Positions 41,016 through 50,599 of a DNA stretch of 64,000 nt are shown here, in pieces. The stretch comes from Salimicrobium humidisoli (GTDB lineage Bacteria; Bacillota; Bacilli; Bacillales; Halobacillaceae). The DNA is taken from contig NZ_NSGH01000010.1 of the NCBI RefSeq assembly GCF_002295105.1, positions 42,247-106,246 on the forward strand. The letters are read 5' to 3'. Made by a program: the position numbers and the translations under genes. Under the pieces are notes generated by a model. The model was given only the letters and a program-made list of their open reading frames with translations. It ran no database searches and was not told the origin of the DNA. Position 1 is the stretch's first letter; the number at the start of each line of letters is the position of its first letter.

Positions 41016-42307
41016 TGAAAACAGCTGCACTCGGTTTCCAGCATCTGCTCGCCATGTACACAGGCGCCGTCCTCATTCCGCTGATTGTAGGAGGCGCCCT
41101 CGGATTATCATCCGCCCAGCTCACTTATCTCGTCGCCATCGATCTGCTTATGTGCGGGGTCGCTACTATTCTGCAGGTGATCCGGACGAAATGGTTCGGC
41201 ATCGGTCTTCCGGTCGTTCTCGGCTGTACGTTTACAGCGATAGGTCCGATGATTGCGATAGGAGGCCAGTACGGAGTATCGGGGATATACGGAGCGCTCC
41301 TCGCCTCCGGTCTTCTCGTCATGCTGTTCGCCCGCTTCTTCGGGAAGCTCGTCCGCTTTTTCCCGACCGTCGTAACCGGTACTGTCGTCACGGTGATAGG
41401 AATCACTCTCATACCTGAAGCGATCAAAAATATGGGCGGCGGTGCAGGAGCGGAAGATTTCGGTTCCGCTTCCAACCTTCTTCTCGCATTCGGAACACTT
41501 GCCGTCATCATCGCTCTGTACCGGTTTTCAACTGGATTCACGCGTGCCATTTCCATCATGCTCGGACTCGTTGCAGGAACCGTGATTGCCGCTCTCTTCG
41601 GAAAAGTGGACTTTCAGGCCGTCGGAGAAGCTGATGTATTCCACATGGTGGAACCCTTCTACTTCGGGATGCCCACTTTTCACTGGTCGGCGATTTTGAC
41701 TATGACGCTCGTCGCCATGGTCTCTCTCGTGGAATCCACAGGCGTCTACTTCGCCGTCAGTGATATGAGAGACGAAGTTCCGGACGAGAAAGACCTCACC
41801 CGCGGCTACCGTTCGGAAGGTCTCGCCATCTTTCTCGGCGCCGTCTTCAACGCTTTTCCATACACGGCTTTTTCCCAGAACGTCGGACTGATGAATATGA
41901 CGGGGGTAAAGTCGCGGAAAGTCATTTTTACAACGGGAGGTATGCTGATCATCCTCGGTTTCCTTCCAAAAATCGCCGCGATTACTACTGTGATTCCGAC
42001 TCCCGTTCTCGGAGGTGCGATGCTTGCGATGTTCGGTATGGTAATTTCCCAGGGCATCAAAATGCTCAGCCCGGTTATCCGCGATTCCACGGAAAACTCG
42101 ATGATCGTCGCCTGTTCTATCGGAATGGGACTCGGCGTAACGACCGTTCCCGAGCTTTTTCGTTCGCTTCCGGAAGGCATACAGATTCTGACGAGTAACG
42201 GAATCGTAGCCGGAAGTCTGACCGCCATCGTTCTCAACATCGTCTTCCACGCCTCTTTTTCGAAAAAAAGCGCAGTGGCAGTACCGGCTGCCGAAAGAGC
42301 ATCCTGA
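41015..42307 (+). CDS. pbuX: Xanthine permease (NCS2 family)
   Basis: ATG at 41015 overlaps the xpt stop (TGATG), with AGGGAGGAAG upstream; 430 residues and about 14 helices. The NCS2 signature appears as SQNVGLMNMTGVKSR near residue 287. Helices 1 and 3 carry QHLLAMYTGAVLIPLIVGGA and GLPVVLGCTFTAIGPMIAIG. It imports xanthine for Xpt. Confidence 0.95.
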   Translation: MKTAALGFQHLLAMYTGAVLIPLIVGGALGLSSAQLTYLVAIDLLMCGVATILQVIRTKWFGIGLPVVLGCTFTAIGPMIAIGGQYGVSGIYGALLASGLLVMLFARFFGKLVRFFPTVVTGTVVTVIGITLIPEAIKNMGGGAGAEDFGSASNLLLAFGTLAVIIALYRFSTGFTRAISIMLGLVAGTVIAALFGKVDFQAVGEADVFHMVEPFYFGMPTFHWSAILTMTLVAMVSLVESTGVYFAVSDMRDEVPDEKDLTRGYRSEGLAIFLGAVFNAFPYTAFSQNVGLMNMTGVKSRKVIFTTGGMLIILGFLPKIAAITTVIPTPVLGGAMLAMFGMVISQGIKMLSPVIRDSTENSMIVACSIGMGLGVTTVPELFRSLPEGIQILTSNGIVAGSLTAIVLNIVFHASFSKKSAVAVPAAERAS

Positions 42308-42317
42308 ACAACTCCGA

Positions 42318-42361
42318 AACAGTACATGGACTCCTTACGGGGAGTGATGTGCTGTTTTTTT
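42318..42361 (+). terminator. Terminator of xpt-pbuX
   Basis: AACAGTACAT pairs with ATGTGCTGTT and ACTCC with GGAGT inside, followed by seven T. Confidence 0.8.
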
Positions 42362-42377
42362 ATTATCGCCACTGGCC

Positions 42378-42782
42378 TTACGTACGCCGACCGCTCCTTT
42401 TCAGAACGAGGAAAACCAGCAGGACTGCACTTACAACGCCTATGCTGTCGATCGCTACGTCACTGATCTGTCCGCTCCTCCCCGGAATGAATGTCTGATG
42501 GAACTCATCGGTCGCAGCGTACAGCACGGCTGCGGCAGAAGCTTTGTACCACTTGCGAAAAGCACCGTAAAGAAATAGCGTCAAAAGAAAATAGGCAAAA
42601 ACGTGCGCGCCTTTCCTTACGATATAATGCAGGGTGTCCTCCGCTGCCGGGATCGCCGAGAACAGGGCTGCAACGATTGAACTCAGCTGACTCGACTCCT
42701 CCCCCGCCTGATGGGATAAGTAAAAAATGCATGCCATCCAGAGAATGGCAAGAACTCCTGAAATTTTCTGAACTTTTGACAT
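42378..42782 (-). CDS. VanZ-family membrane protein
   Basis: 134 residues with four helices. VanZ-like motifs: IFYLSHQAGEESSQLS near residue 20, RKGAHVFAYFLLTLFLYGA near 56 and ATDEFHQTFIPGRSGQISDV near 89. Family function is poorly known; VanZ itself gives low teicoplanin resistance. GAGGGGCC precedes the ATG. It ends close to the pbuX terminator and is divergent from the acetamidase-like gene. Confidence 0.9.
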   Translation of the reverse strand: MSKVQKISGVLAILWMACIFYLSHQAGEESSQLSSIVAALFSAIPAAEDTLHYIVRKGAHVFAYFLLTLFLYGAFRKWYKASAAAVLYAATDEFHQTFIPGRSGQISDVAIDSIGVVSAVLLVFLVLKRSGRRT

Positions 42783-42844
42783 GACCCGGCCCCTCCCTTT
42801 CCTATATAATGATACCTAATCAAAGGAAAGGAGTCGATAACGCG

Positions 42845-43744
42845 ATGAAACATTTGGCGAAGGAACACTTCGTCTACTCTATGGATAAAGATAATCCTCC
42901 GGCTCTCACCGTCTCTTCCGGTGAACAGATCAAAGTCGATACATACGACTGTTTCGAAAACCAGATCCGGACGGAAGATTATGAAATGGAAAGCATGGAC
43001 TGGGAGAAGATCAATCCCGCAACCGGACCGATCTACGTGGAGGATGCGGAACCTGGCGATGTACTGAAAGTCCATATTGATGATATCACTCTCGGCGACC
43101 AGGGGGTCATGCTTACAGGACCCGGACTCGGCGTACTCGGTCACCGTATGGAAGATTTCGAAGTTAAAATACTTCCTTTGAAAGACGGGAAAGTAGTATT
43201 TGACGAGAAATTGTCTTTACCCCTGAATCCTATGATCGGCGTTATCGGGGTGGCACCGGAAGGCGAAGGCGTAAACTGTGGTACCCCTGATGCTCACGGA
43301 GGAAACATGGACACGAAACGCATTGCAGAAGGCGCCACTCTTTATTTCCCCGTTTTCCAAAAGGGAGCGCTTCTTTCACTCGGCGACCTTCATGCGGCTA
43401 TGGGAGACGGGGAAGTCAGCGTTTCCGGGGTTGAAATCCCGGCAGAAGTGACTCTGACCGTGGAAACGCTCAAAACAAAGTCCCTCTCCTACCCGATGCT
43501 TGAAGACAAGGAAGGAGCGGCTGCGATCGTATCTAAAGAAACCCTGGATGATGCGGTGGATACAGCAGTGGAAATGATGATCGATCATCTTCACCCGCAC
43601 CTCGATATGTCTTTATCGGAACTGACGATGCTTGCAAGCGCCGCAGGTCAGGTGGAAGTGAGCCAGGTAGTGGATCCGCTCAAAACAGCCCGTTTCTCTA
43701 TGCCGCGGTACGTTCTGGAAGCGTATGACGTTCAGCTATTCTGA
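42845..43744 (+). CDS. Acetamidase/formamidase family protein, short paralogue
   Basis: AAAGGAG eleven bases before the ATG at 42845; 299 residues. Family segments: GPIYVEDAEPGDVLKVHIDD near residue 60, GVAPEGEGVNCGTPDAHGGN near 137, and SLGDLHAAMGDGEVSVSGVE near 180, whose acidic and histidine residues bind zinc. Such enzymes hydrolyse formamide or acetamide to ammonia and acid. A TATAAT at 42815 may be its -10. A second, longer paralogue lies at 49193. Confidence 0.9.
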   Translation: MKHLAKEHFVYSMDKDNPPALTVSSGEQIKVDTYDCFENQIRTEDYEMESMDWEKINPATGPIYVEDAEPGDVLKVHIDDITLGDQGVMLTGPGLGVLGHRMEDFEVKILPLKDGKVVFDEKLSLPLNPMIGVIGVAPEGEGVNCGTPDAHGGNMDTKRIAEGATLYFPVFQKGALLSLGDLHAAMGDGEVSVSGVEIPAEVTLTVETLKTKSLSYPMLEDKEGAAAIVSKETLDDAVDTAVEMMIDHLHPHLDMSLSELTMLASAAGQVEVSQVVDPLKTARFSMPRYVLEAYDVQLF

Positions 43745-43751
43745 TCCAATG

Positions 43752-43788
43752 AAAAAGTGCTTCGCGGGATTGCGAAGCACTTTTTCTT
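43752..43788. terminator. Bidirectional terminator
   Basis: AAAAAGTGCTTCGC and GCGAAGCACTTTTT form a 14-bp perfect stem with a seven-base loop, with T runs in both directions. It serves the amidase gene and the convergent YczE-like gene. Confidence 0.9.
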
Positions 43789-44428
43789 ATTGCAGTTCTT
43801 CTTCGAGACTCATATCTCCTGAAGGACGGAAACGATAGTACATTGTATACACTCTCGTATAGAACCACTGGATCCACGGACCGAGCAGAAGCATCGGAAC
43901 GATGGTACCAAGACCTACAGGACCGCCGATGATGAAAGCGAGGGAAGCCATGACGACCGCTACTGCCGTCTGGGACACTTGCAGACTCAAATTATATCGG
44001 TGACTCACCGCAAGGAACAGCTGATCGACCGGAGCGCGGGCGAACTGAGGCAGAATGTAGATCGCCACCCCGAGACCGATGATCATTACTGCGACGAGCA
44101 GCAGTGCAAGTTGCAGGAGAAACGGATAGTTAGCCAGATTGACCGGTGCAAACACGAACTCCAGCCAGAAATCGAGAATCAGACTCTCCATAAATATAGG
44201 AATGGCCGCTCTGATTTCCGGTGCCTGCTTCATAAGCAGTGCGTTCACGAAAACAATCAGAAATTGAAACACTCCGTACCAGAAACCTGTCGTAAATCCT
44301 AAGTGATCGGAGACACCGATAAAAAACGCCGTCCAGAACCCTGCTCCGAGAGTAGCGTTAATGAGAAGCGCTACCCCGAAAAAATTGATAAGCATACCCA
44401 GCAAGTATATAGAGGAACGATAAAGCAT
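43787..44428 (-). CDS. YczE/YyaS-like membrane protein
   Basis: 213 residues with five or six helices. FFGVALLINATLGAGFWTAF near residue 16, GFTTGFWYGVFQFLIVFVNA near 43 and a PQFARAPVDQLFLAVS segment near 127 are typical of the YczE group (related to YitT). Function unknown; B. subtilis YczE is linked to antibiotic synthesis regulation. The tail is acidic. Confidence 0.8.
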   Translation of the reverse strand: MLYRSSIYLLGMLINFFGVALLINATLGAGFWTAFFIGVSDHLGFTTGFWYGVFQFLIVFVNALLMKQAPEIRAAIPIFMESLILDFWLEFVFAPVNLANYPFLLQLALLLVAVMIIGLGVAIYILPQFARAPVDQLFLAVSHRYNLSLQVSQTAVAVVMASLAFIIGGPVGLGTIVPMLLLGPWIQWFYTRVYTMYYRFRPSGDMSLEEELQ

Positions 44429-44770
44429 GACTCCCCCCTCCTTCTTTCCTGAAATCTAAAAGCCATTCTATTAGAAGATATAGAGAGAAACAAGGAGAAA
44501 ACCTTAGATATATCGACGATTTTTTGCTGAAAACGTTCTATTTACGAGCACACCGGTCTATAAATGTTTATATAAACATAAACGGAATTTCTGCACATGC
44601 TTTTTTTTCGAACGTCATTTGTCATTTTTAAAAAAGTAAGTATAATACGTAAGGTGAAATACTTTCAGTAGAGCTCCAATTGTTCTTAGAAAACGGACAT
44701 TTCAGTTTTACGGAAGTATTTTTTTGTTTATTCACCATTTTTTTACGCCATAATTTATTTAGGAGGAGAC
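44429..44770 (+). promoter_or_regulatory. 342-base non-coding leader of the BCCT transporter
   Basis: No gene is visible. It holds a perfect 16-bp palindrome ATGTTTATATAAACAT (44564-44579), a promoter TTGTCA-N16-TATAAT (44619-44646), and then a 120-base AT-rich leader ending in AGGAGGAG before the ATG. The palindrome sits about 40 bases upstream of the -35. A long regulated leader suits an osmolyte transporter. Confidence 0.5.
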
Positions 44771-46279
44771 ATGAAGAACGTATCCAGAGTTTTTTACATT
44801 ACACTTGCCTTAGTCATCATAACCGTTATATTCGGTGCTGTATTCCCGGCACAGTTCGAAGGGATTACCGGGAGTATTAAATCTTATGTGGCTACCACAT
44901 TCGGGTGGTACTACCTGTTACTCATGTCGGCACTCGTAATTGTTGCCGTCTCTATTTCCATCAGCCCATGGGGGAAAATACGCCTCGGCAAAGACGGGGA
45001 AAAGCCGGAGTTTTCCCTGCCCACCTGGACAGCTATGCTGTTTTCGGCAGGGATGGGGATCGGTCTCGTGTTCTACGGGGCGGCCGAACCTCTTTTCCAC
45101 TATCTCTCCGATTCCCCTACTGCCGAAACAGGGAGCGGAAAAGCATTTAAAGAAGGACTCGTCTACGCCTACTACCACTGGGGTATCCACGTCTGGGCTA
45201 TGTATGGAGTCACCGCGCTCGCGCTCGCCTTTTTCCAGTTCAGAAAAGGAGAGCCCGGACTTATTTCCACGACTTTGAAACCGCTGTTCGGCGACAAAAT
45301 GAATGGACCGCTCGGTACATTGATCGACGTCCTCGCTGTATTCGCAACCGTCTTCGGGGTGGCAACGTCTCTCGGTTTCGGAGCGGTACAGATCAACGGC
45401 GGACTTTCCCATCTGTTCGACGTCGAAGTAGGCTTTACATCGCAGTTCTTCATCATTACTGTCGTAACGCTGTTATTCTTAATATCAGCCTGGACAGGGT
45501 TAAGCAAAGGCATCAAGTATTTATCCAATACGAACCTGGTTCTTTCCGTCGTTCTGCTCGTTCTCGTGCTGGTCATCGGGCCGACAGTGCTGATTCTGAA
45601 TATGTTTACGGAGACGTTCGGTATGTATATACAGAACTTCATCGAAATCAGTTTCCGCACGGCTCCTCTCGAGAGCGATAACCGCAGCTGGCTCGACAGC
45701 TGGACGATTTTCTACTGGGCCTGGTGGGTGTCGTGGGCTCCATTCGTAGGTATGTTCATCGCCCGCGTCTCCCGCGGTCGTACGATCCGGCAGTTCCTTA
45801 CCGGAGTGCTTACTATTCCCACGCTGCTCGTGTCCATCTGGTTCGCCGTTTTCGGAACGACTTCCGGCAACATCCAGAATAAGGGTACGGAACTTACCCA
45901 GTATGCGACGGAACTCGTCCTGTTCAATATGTTCGATCAGCTTCCGCTGTCACTCATTCTCTCTTTACTCGCGATCGTGCTGATCGGTTCGTTTTTCATT
46001 ACGTCGGCCGATTCCGCCACGTTCGTGCTCGGTATGCAGTCCACGTACGGTTCCCTGCTGCCGGCGAACAGAATCAAAATCATCTGGGGACTGGCGCAGT
46101 CCTCCGTGGCTCTCATTCTCCTGTACGTAGGAGGGCTGCAGGCGATACAGAATACCATTATCGCTGCGGCGCTTCCGTTCTCTTTCGTCATGATTCTCAT
46201 GGTGATCGCCCTCTTCAAGGCGCTCAATGAGGAGTACAAGAAGATGGAAGCGGAAGAAGAGAAGAAACAGAGTTCATAG
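44771..46279 (+). CDS. BCCT-family glycine betaine/choline transporter (OpuD-like)
   Basis: 502 residues with 12 helices. The substrate box is visible as TIFYWAWWVSWAPFVGMFIA near residue 313 and the sodium-site region as LFSAGMGIGLVFYGAAEPLF near 92. The start AGGAGGAG-AC-ATG is strong. BCCT carriers import betaine or related zwitterions with sodium (or H+) and protect against salt stress. The C-terminal tail is charged (EEYKKMEAEEEKKQSS), a feature used in osmosensing in BetP, though shorter here. Confidence 0.92.
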   Translation: MKNVSRVFYITLALVIITVIFGAVFPAQFEGITGSIKSYVATTFGWYYLLLMSALVIVAVSISISPWGKIRLGKDGEKPEFSLPTWTAMLFSAGMGIGLVFYGAAEPLFHYLSDSPTAETGSGKAFKEGLVYAYYHWGIHVWAMYGVTALALAFFQFRKGEPGLISTTLKPLFGDKMNGPLGTLIDVLAVFATVFGVATSLGFGAVQINGGLSHLFDVEVGFTSQFFIITVVTLLFLISAWTGLSKGIKYLSNTNLVLSVVLLVLVLVIGPTVLILNMFTETFGMYIQNFIEISFRTAPLESDNRSWLDSWTIFYWAWWVSWAPFVGMFIARVSRGRTIRQFLTGVLTIPTLLVSIWFAVFGTTSGNIQNKGTELTQYATELVLFNMFDQLPLSLILSLLAIVLIGSFFITSADSATFVLGMQSTYGSLLPANRIKIIWGLAQSSVALILLYVGGLQAIQNTIIAAALPFSFVMILMVIALFKALNEEYKKMEAEEEKKQSS

Positions 46280-46287
46280 CCATACTA

Positions 46288-46328
46288 AAAGCCGGTCTGC
46301 TTATCAGAAAAGCAGGCCGGCTTCTTTT
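46288..46328. terminator. Bidirectional terminator after the BCCT gene
   Basis: AAGCCGG-T-CTGCTT and AAGCAG-G-CCGGCTT form the stem, followed by CTTTT. A minus-strand T-run serves the convergent aminotransferase gene. Confidence 0.8.
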
Positions 46329-46334
46329 GATGAT

Positions 46335-47603
46335 CTAGTTGCTGCCTGAGCGTTCCTTCAGGGTTTCTTCAAACAGATCAAGTCCGTGGTCGATTTCTTC
46401 CTTTGTAATTGTAAGCGGCGGGATCATCCGCATAATTTCCGTTTCGTTTCCTCCGAAGTAGAACAGCACCCCTTTTTCAAGAGCACGATCCAGGCAGTCG
46501 AACAACACGTCACTGCTCGGAGTTTTCGTCACCGGATTCACCATTTCGATCCCTATCATAAGACCGAGGGCCCGGACTTTCCCTATTTCCGGATATTTCT
46601 CCTGCATAGTAAGCAGTCTCTCATAAGCGTAAGCTCCCTGCTTTTTCGTATTGGCAAGCAGGTTCTCCTCTTCGATGACGTCGAGTACTGCATTTGCAGC
46701 GTGACAGGCAATAGGATTCCCGCCGAACGTCGTTGCGTGACTGCCAAGCGGCCACTTCTGCATAAGTTCCCGCGAAGCCACGGTCGCACTTAGGGGCAGA
46801 CCGCTCGCTATACCCTTCGCAATCGCCATGATGTCCGGTGTGACATTGAAAGTGTGCGAAGCGAACCATTCCCCGGTACGGCCAAACCCGGTCTGCACTT
46901 CATCGAAAATAAGCAGAATGCCGTGCTCGTCACACAGTTCCCTCACTCTCCGGAGCCATGGCTCCGGGGGCACGACGTATCCGCCTTCCCCAAGCACGGG
47001 TTCCACAATAAATGCCGCCACTTCTTCGGGGGCCACCTGATACTTGAACAGCTGTTCAGCATGATGCTCCAGTTCTGCAACCGGATCTTCCGCTTCCGGA
47101 TCCGCATAAGGCAGCTGGTATGTGCCATTGACCGGCTGATGTTTCCGGTACTTGCTTTTCGAAGTGGAGACGCTCAGCGCCCCCATGGAACGACCGTGGA
47201 ATCCGCCGAGAAAAGAAACGACGTAAGGGCGGTCCGTAACGTGACGGGCCAGCTTCAAAGCGCCTTCCACCGCTTCGGCACCGCTGTTTCCGTAAAAGAA
47301 GCAGTCGAGATCCCCGGGGAGGATGGCAGCAAGACGCTGTGACAATTCAAGAATGGAATCGTACATAATAACCCCGGACGGGCCGTGCGTAAGTTCATCT
47401 GCGCCTTTTTTAATCGCCTCCACCACTTTGGGATGCCGGTGTCCGACGTTCGTCGTTGCAATTCCCGAAGTAAAATCAAGGTACTGCCGTCCGTCTTTTC
47501 CGTAGTAATAATGCCCCTCTTCTTTTTCTACCGGAAGGTTCGGGTGGTCTTTCGCCATACTCGGTGCCAGGTGTCTGTCCACAAGATCTTTTATTTCGTC
47601 CAT
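46335..47603 (-). CDS. Class III aminotransferase (GabT-like)
   Basis: 422 residues. PLP fold features: [20 protein letters not shown] near residue 42, [16 protein letters not shown] near 105, [16 protein letters not shown] near 131, [15 protein letters not shown] near 233 and the PLP lysine in [15 protein letters not shown] near 265. This fits 4-aminobutyrate-type aminotransferases. The YjiH-like transporter gene lies 15 bases upstream in the same direction; together they may use an amino acid or amine, substrate unknown. Confidence 0.88.
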   Translation of the reverse strand: MDEIKDLVDRHLAPSMAKDHPNLPVEKEEGHYYYGKDGRQYLDFTSGIATTNVGHRHPKVVEAIKKGADELTHGPSGVIMYDSILELSQRLAAILPGDLDCFFYGNSGAEAVEGALKLARHVTDRPYVVSFLGGFHGRSMGALSVSTSKSKYRKHQPVNGTYQLPYADPEAEDPVAELEHHAEQLFKYQVAPEEVAAFIVEPVLGEGGYVVPPEPWLRRVRELCDEHGILLIFDEVQTGFGRTGEWFASHTFNVTPDIMAIAKGIASGLPLSATVASRELMQKWPLGSHATTFGGNPIACHAANAVLDVIEEENLLANTKKQGAYAYERLLTMQEKYPEIGKVRALGLMIGIEMVNPVTKTPSSDVLFDCLDRALEKGVLFYFGGNETEIMRMIPPLTITKEEIDHGLDLFEETLKERSGSN

Positions 47604-47618
47604 AACTGTAATCCTCTC

Positions 47619-49004
47619 CTAAAAGAAAAATAAATGTGCAATCAGCGCGGCGAGCGGCAAAGTTACAGCCGTCCGCTGCAGAAAAATGATGAATAGTTCA
47701 AACAGATTGATCGGTATATTCGATTTAATGAGCAGCACGCCTATTTCAGACATATAAATGAGCTGAGTCAGAGCCATAACGCCGATGACGAACCTGGTGA
47801 TTTCCGCTTCGATTCCGCTTCCGATGACCGCGGGCAGGAACATGTCCGCAAAGCCGACGATCATCGCAGGGGCTGCCGCTTCCGCTTCCGGCAGCTGCAG
47901 CAGATTCAGAATAGGAATGAACGGATAGGACAGGAAAGTGAAAATCGGCGTGAACTCCGCAATAATGAGTGCGACGGTACCGAGAGCCATGACGAGCGGA
48001 ATAAGGCCGAGCCAGATATCAGCTACGTGGAACAGCCCTTTCTTAACGACTTCCCCGGCCCCTTTCACCTGATCGGCTTTCTTTATGGCACGGTCCACAC
48101 CCCACCGGAACGTTGACCAGCCTTCGGGAACATCTTCCTGTATCTGACGGCCGACCGGGCCATGGTATGTCGTCTTTTTACCGGAAAGCGGAGGTATCCT
48201 CGGGATGACGATTGCCGCTACAATGCCGCACACCACTACCGTAGCATAAAACTGGACGAACATATCGTCGATAGACAGAAATCTTGCGATAACAAGACTG
48301 AACGCGATAGACGCTATCGAAAAGTTCGTAGCGATGATGGAAGCTTCTTTTTTCGTATAATATCCTTGTTCATACTGCTGGGTGGTCAGAAGAACACCGA
48401 CGGTACCGCTCCCCATCCAGGAAGCCATGGCATCCACAGAAGAACGGCCGGGGAGCTGGAAGAGCGGGTTCATCACTTTTCTGACCATCGCTCCGATGAA
48501 ATCCATCAGTCCGAACTCCAGCAGTAACGGCATGAACAGACTCGCGAATAAAAACCAGACCATAAGCACGGGAACGAGATCGTAAAGAACGACGACTCCT
48601 GTCAATTCCGACCATATCACTTCAGGACCGATACTCCACAGCGTCATAGCCGCAAAGATGGCACCGATGACCCGAAGCGTAATCCAGAACGTTCCTACGT
48701 CGAAAATGGCGAGAATAAAAATATTATCTTTATATAATTTCTCAGGAACAAACCGGATGATTATACTGCCGAGTGCAGAAACCCACAATACTGCTGTCAT
48801 AAAAGCAGGAATGTACGGTCCAATAGCCGCCTGCAGGCCATCGGCCATCACCCCGAGACCGATCGTGACCGTATCATTCACAGAAATAGGTACAAGGAAC
48901 AAAAGCACTCCGATCAATGATGGAATAAGAAATTTCAATAATTGCTTCGTCGTGTATTTACCGGTAGTGCTGTCTTTCGCAGTTGCAGACTCATCAATCT
49001 CCAT
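47619..49004 (-). CDS. YjiH-family transporter (nucleoside-recognition/Gate domain)
   Basis: GGGGGAG lies six bases before the ATG at 49004; 461 residues, about 11 helices. Gate-domain segments: LLFLVPISVNDTVTIGLGVM near residue 33, PGRSSVDAMASWMGSGTVGV near 185, and a C-terminal VGFADMFLPAVIGSGIEAEI near 375. YjiH-family proteins are putative transporters of unknown substrate, frequently next to aminotransferases or hydrolases of amino compounds. It forms an operon with the GabT-like gene. Confidence 0.85.
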   Translation of the reverse strand: MEIDESATAKDSTTGKYTTKQLLKFLIPSLIGVLLFLVPISVNDTVTIGLGVMADGLQAAIGPYIPAFMTAVLWVSALGSIIIRFVPEKLYKDNIFILAIFDVGTFWITLRVIGAIFAAMTLWSIGPEVIWSELTGVVVLYDLVPVLMVWFLFASLFMPLLLEFGLMDFIGAMVRKVMNPLFQLPGRSSVDAMASWMGSGTVGVLLTTQQYEQGYYTKKEASIIATNFSIASIAFSLVIARFLSIDDMFVQFYATVVVCGIVAAIVIPRIPPLSGKKTTYHGPVGRQIQEDVPEGWSTFRWGVDRAIKKADQVKGAGEVVKKGLFHVADIWLGLIPLVMALGTVALIIAEFTPIFTFLSYPFIPILNLLQLPEAEAAAPAMIVGFADMFLPAVIGSGIEAEITRFVIGVMALTQLIYMSEIGVLLIKSNIPINLFELFIIFLQRTAVTLPLAALIAHLFFF

Positions 49005-49153
49005 GCTTTTCTCCCCCAATCACAAAATTCTTTGTTGGTTAATAATACACAATGATGTATTTTTATTCAACAGGATGTATCAGCATAATTTAAAATAAAT
49101 GTACGGAGATGAACGTCGGCATAGATATTTCCGGGACATATACCCGCTGCTGT

Positions 49154-49186
49154 GTAAAAAAAGCACGCGCCATGCAGGCGGATGCT
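49154..49186 (-). terminator. Terminator of the long amidase paralogue
   Basis: Minus strand: AGCATCCGCC and GGCGCGTGCT pair with two internal mismatches around TGCAT, followed by seven T. It begins a few bases after the amidase stop. Confidence 0.65.
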
Positions 49187-49192
49187 CCGGAT

Positions 49193-50485
49193 TTATTTAT
49201 AGAAGTCACTCACTATTTCCTCAAGACTGATTTTTGCCAGATAGTTTTTCGGAGTCAAAAATGTGACGGTGACGACTCCGGGGTGACGGCCTATCTCGAT
49301 AGACCCGGTAATCGTGGCCCGGTTCATCACTTCCGGAACATCAATGCCGAAAGCTTTCGCCGCACGTTCCATACCGTTCGTCGTCGCATCATTGAGAGTC
49401 GCTCCACTGCCGACGAAAGACACGGGGAGAGAATCTTCCATTTTCTCTATATTCCATTCTTTCCGGAGTGCTTCGGCTTTTTGTTTCTCCTCTTCCGTAA
49501 ACGGTTTGGCAAGATACGGAAGATCTTCTTCCACCGGAAGAAGGATCGGCCCTTCAATGTTGACGCCTTTCAGCACTTCCACTTCCAGGCTGACGATACC
49601 CGAGACATCCGTCGTATGTCCGGCAATCTCTCCGTCCCCCTGCATCGCGTGCATGTCTCCAAGGTATACTCCTCCGCCTTCCACTTTCACCGGACAGATA
49701 AGCACTGCTCCTTCCCGGACGCGGTTAATGTCCATATGTCCATCCGTCCGCTCTTCCAGCTGCTCTTCCGTGAGTCCGTACGAATGTGGAGCATCGATCA
49801 GAAACTGCCCGAAATCTCCGGCGTTGTGGGAGTCGGGAATGGCTCTGGACGGTGTCGTGCCGAGCTGTCCGAGGAAAGGCCGCAGTCTTGCCATAGCTCC
49901 GATGATGTCGTGGGGAGCAAACGTGACGACCGGATTCTGAATGGAGCCCTCGGGCGTTGCCATGTAATGTTTCGAGTCCTTCGCCACTTTTTCCGCCGCC
50001 TGTTTATCCAGTGTCAGACCCATTTCTTTCTTGTGATCGAAGGCGATGGAATAAGCATTCGTGAACGCAAACGGAGTCACGTCCTCTCCGCACACCTGAC
50101 AGCGGATCGCCTGCTGGCCGATGCCTTCGATATATGTTTCGGGATTCTCCGTACCACAGTTCGGACATTTCCCGTCTATGAACGGATCGCCGGTGAAACG
50201 CCCTTCGACCGGTTTGTCGTTCCCGGAAGCTGTCGCTATAGAAGTCACTTCAATGGAATGGATACGGATAGCGATTGCATCTCCCACTTCCGCTCCTTCC
50301 ACGTACACGGGCTTCGTCACTTCATGCCCGCCTTTCAAGGCAGGGGTGATCATCGGCCCCCAGCATCCGGGCGTCGTATTGGCGACGATGTGCCCGCCGT
50401 CCCGGACTTTATACTCCATTTCTTTCGAGGGATCCAGCACGCCATCAGTAAAATCGTTAACGAAAACAGTCTGTTTAGCCTTCAT
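49193..50485 (-). CDS. Acetamidase/formamidase, long form with zinc ribbon
   Basis: AAAGGGG eight bases before the ATG at 50485; 430 residues. Family motifs: PGCWGPMITPALKGGHEVTK near residue 40, MATPEGSIQNPVVTFAPHDI near 170, YLGDMHAMQGDGEIAGHTTD near 270. An inserted zinc ribbon (CPNCG near 107 and CQVCG near 129) separates the halves, a feature of FmdA-type formamidases. It releases ammonia from small amides. It is upstream of, and in the same direction as, the yjiH-aminotransferase pair, but a terminator stands between. Confidence 0.9.
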   Translation of the reverse strand: MKAKQTVFVNDFTDGVLDPSKEMEYKVRDGGHIVANTTPGCWGPMITPALKGGHEVTKPVYVEGAEVGDAIAIRIHSIEVTSIATASGNDKPVEGRFTGDPFIDGKCPNCGTENPETYIEGIGQQAIRCQVCGEDVTPFAFTNAYSIAFDHKKEMGLTLDKQAAEKVAKDSKHYMATPEGSIQNPVVTFAPHDIIGAMARLRPFLGQLGTTPSRAIPDSHNAGDFGQFLIDAPHSYGLTEEQLEERTDGHMDINRVREGAVLICPVKVEGGGVYLGDMHAMQGDGEIAGHTTDVSGIVSLEVEVLKGVNIEGPILLPVEEDLPYLAKPFTEEEKQKAEALRKEWNIEKMEDSLPVSFVGSGATLNDATTNGMERAAKAFGIDVPEVMNRATITGSIEIGRHPGVVTVTFLTPKNYLAKISLEEIVSDFYK

Positions 50486-50599
50486 TTTGTACACCCCTTT
50501 ATTGTTATTGTCTTAATTTTAGAATATTACAGACAATTCTACAAAATAAAGACTTTTCACCCTTGCCTCTTCAGGGTATCAAGAGAGAGGAAAGGATAG

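Noticed and set aside
49109..49193. Possible hydantoinase A remnant on the plus strand (MNVGIDISGTYTRCC resembles the GIDVGGTFTD start)
   Set aside because: The match covers only about 15 residues, the start has a poor ribosome site, and the same DNA is explained by the terminator of the minus-strand amidase. The frame then runs antisense to the amidase.
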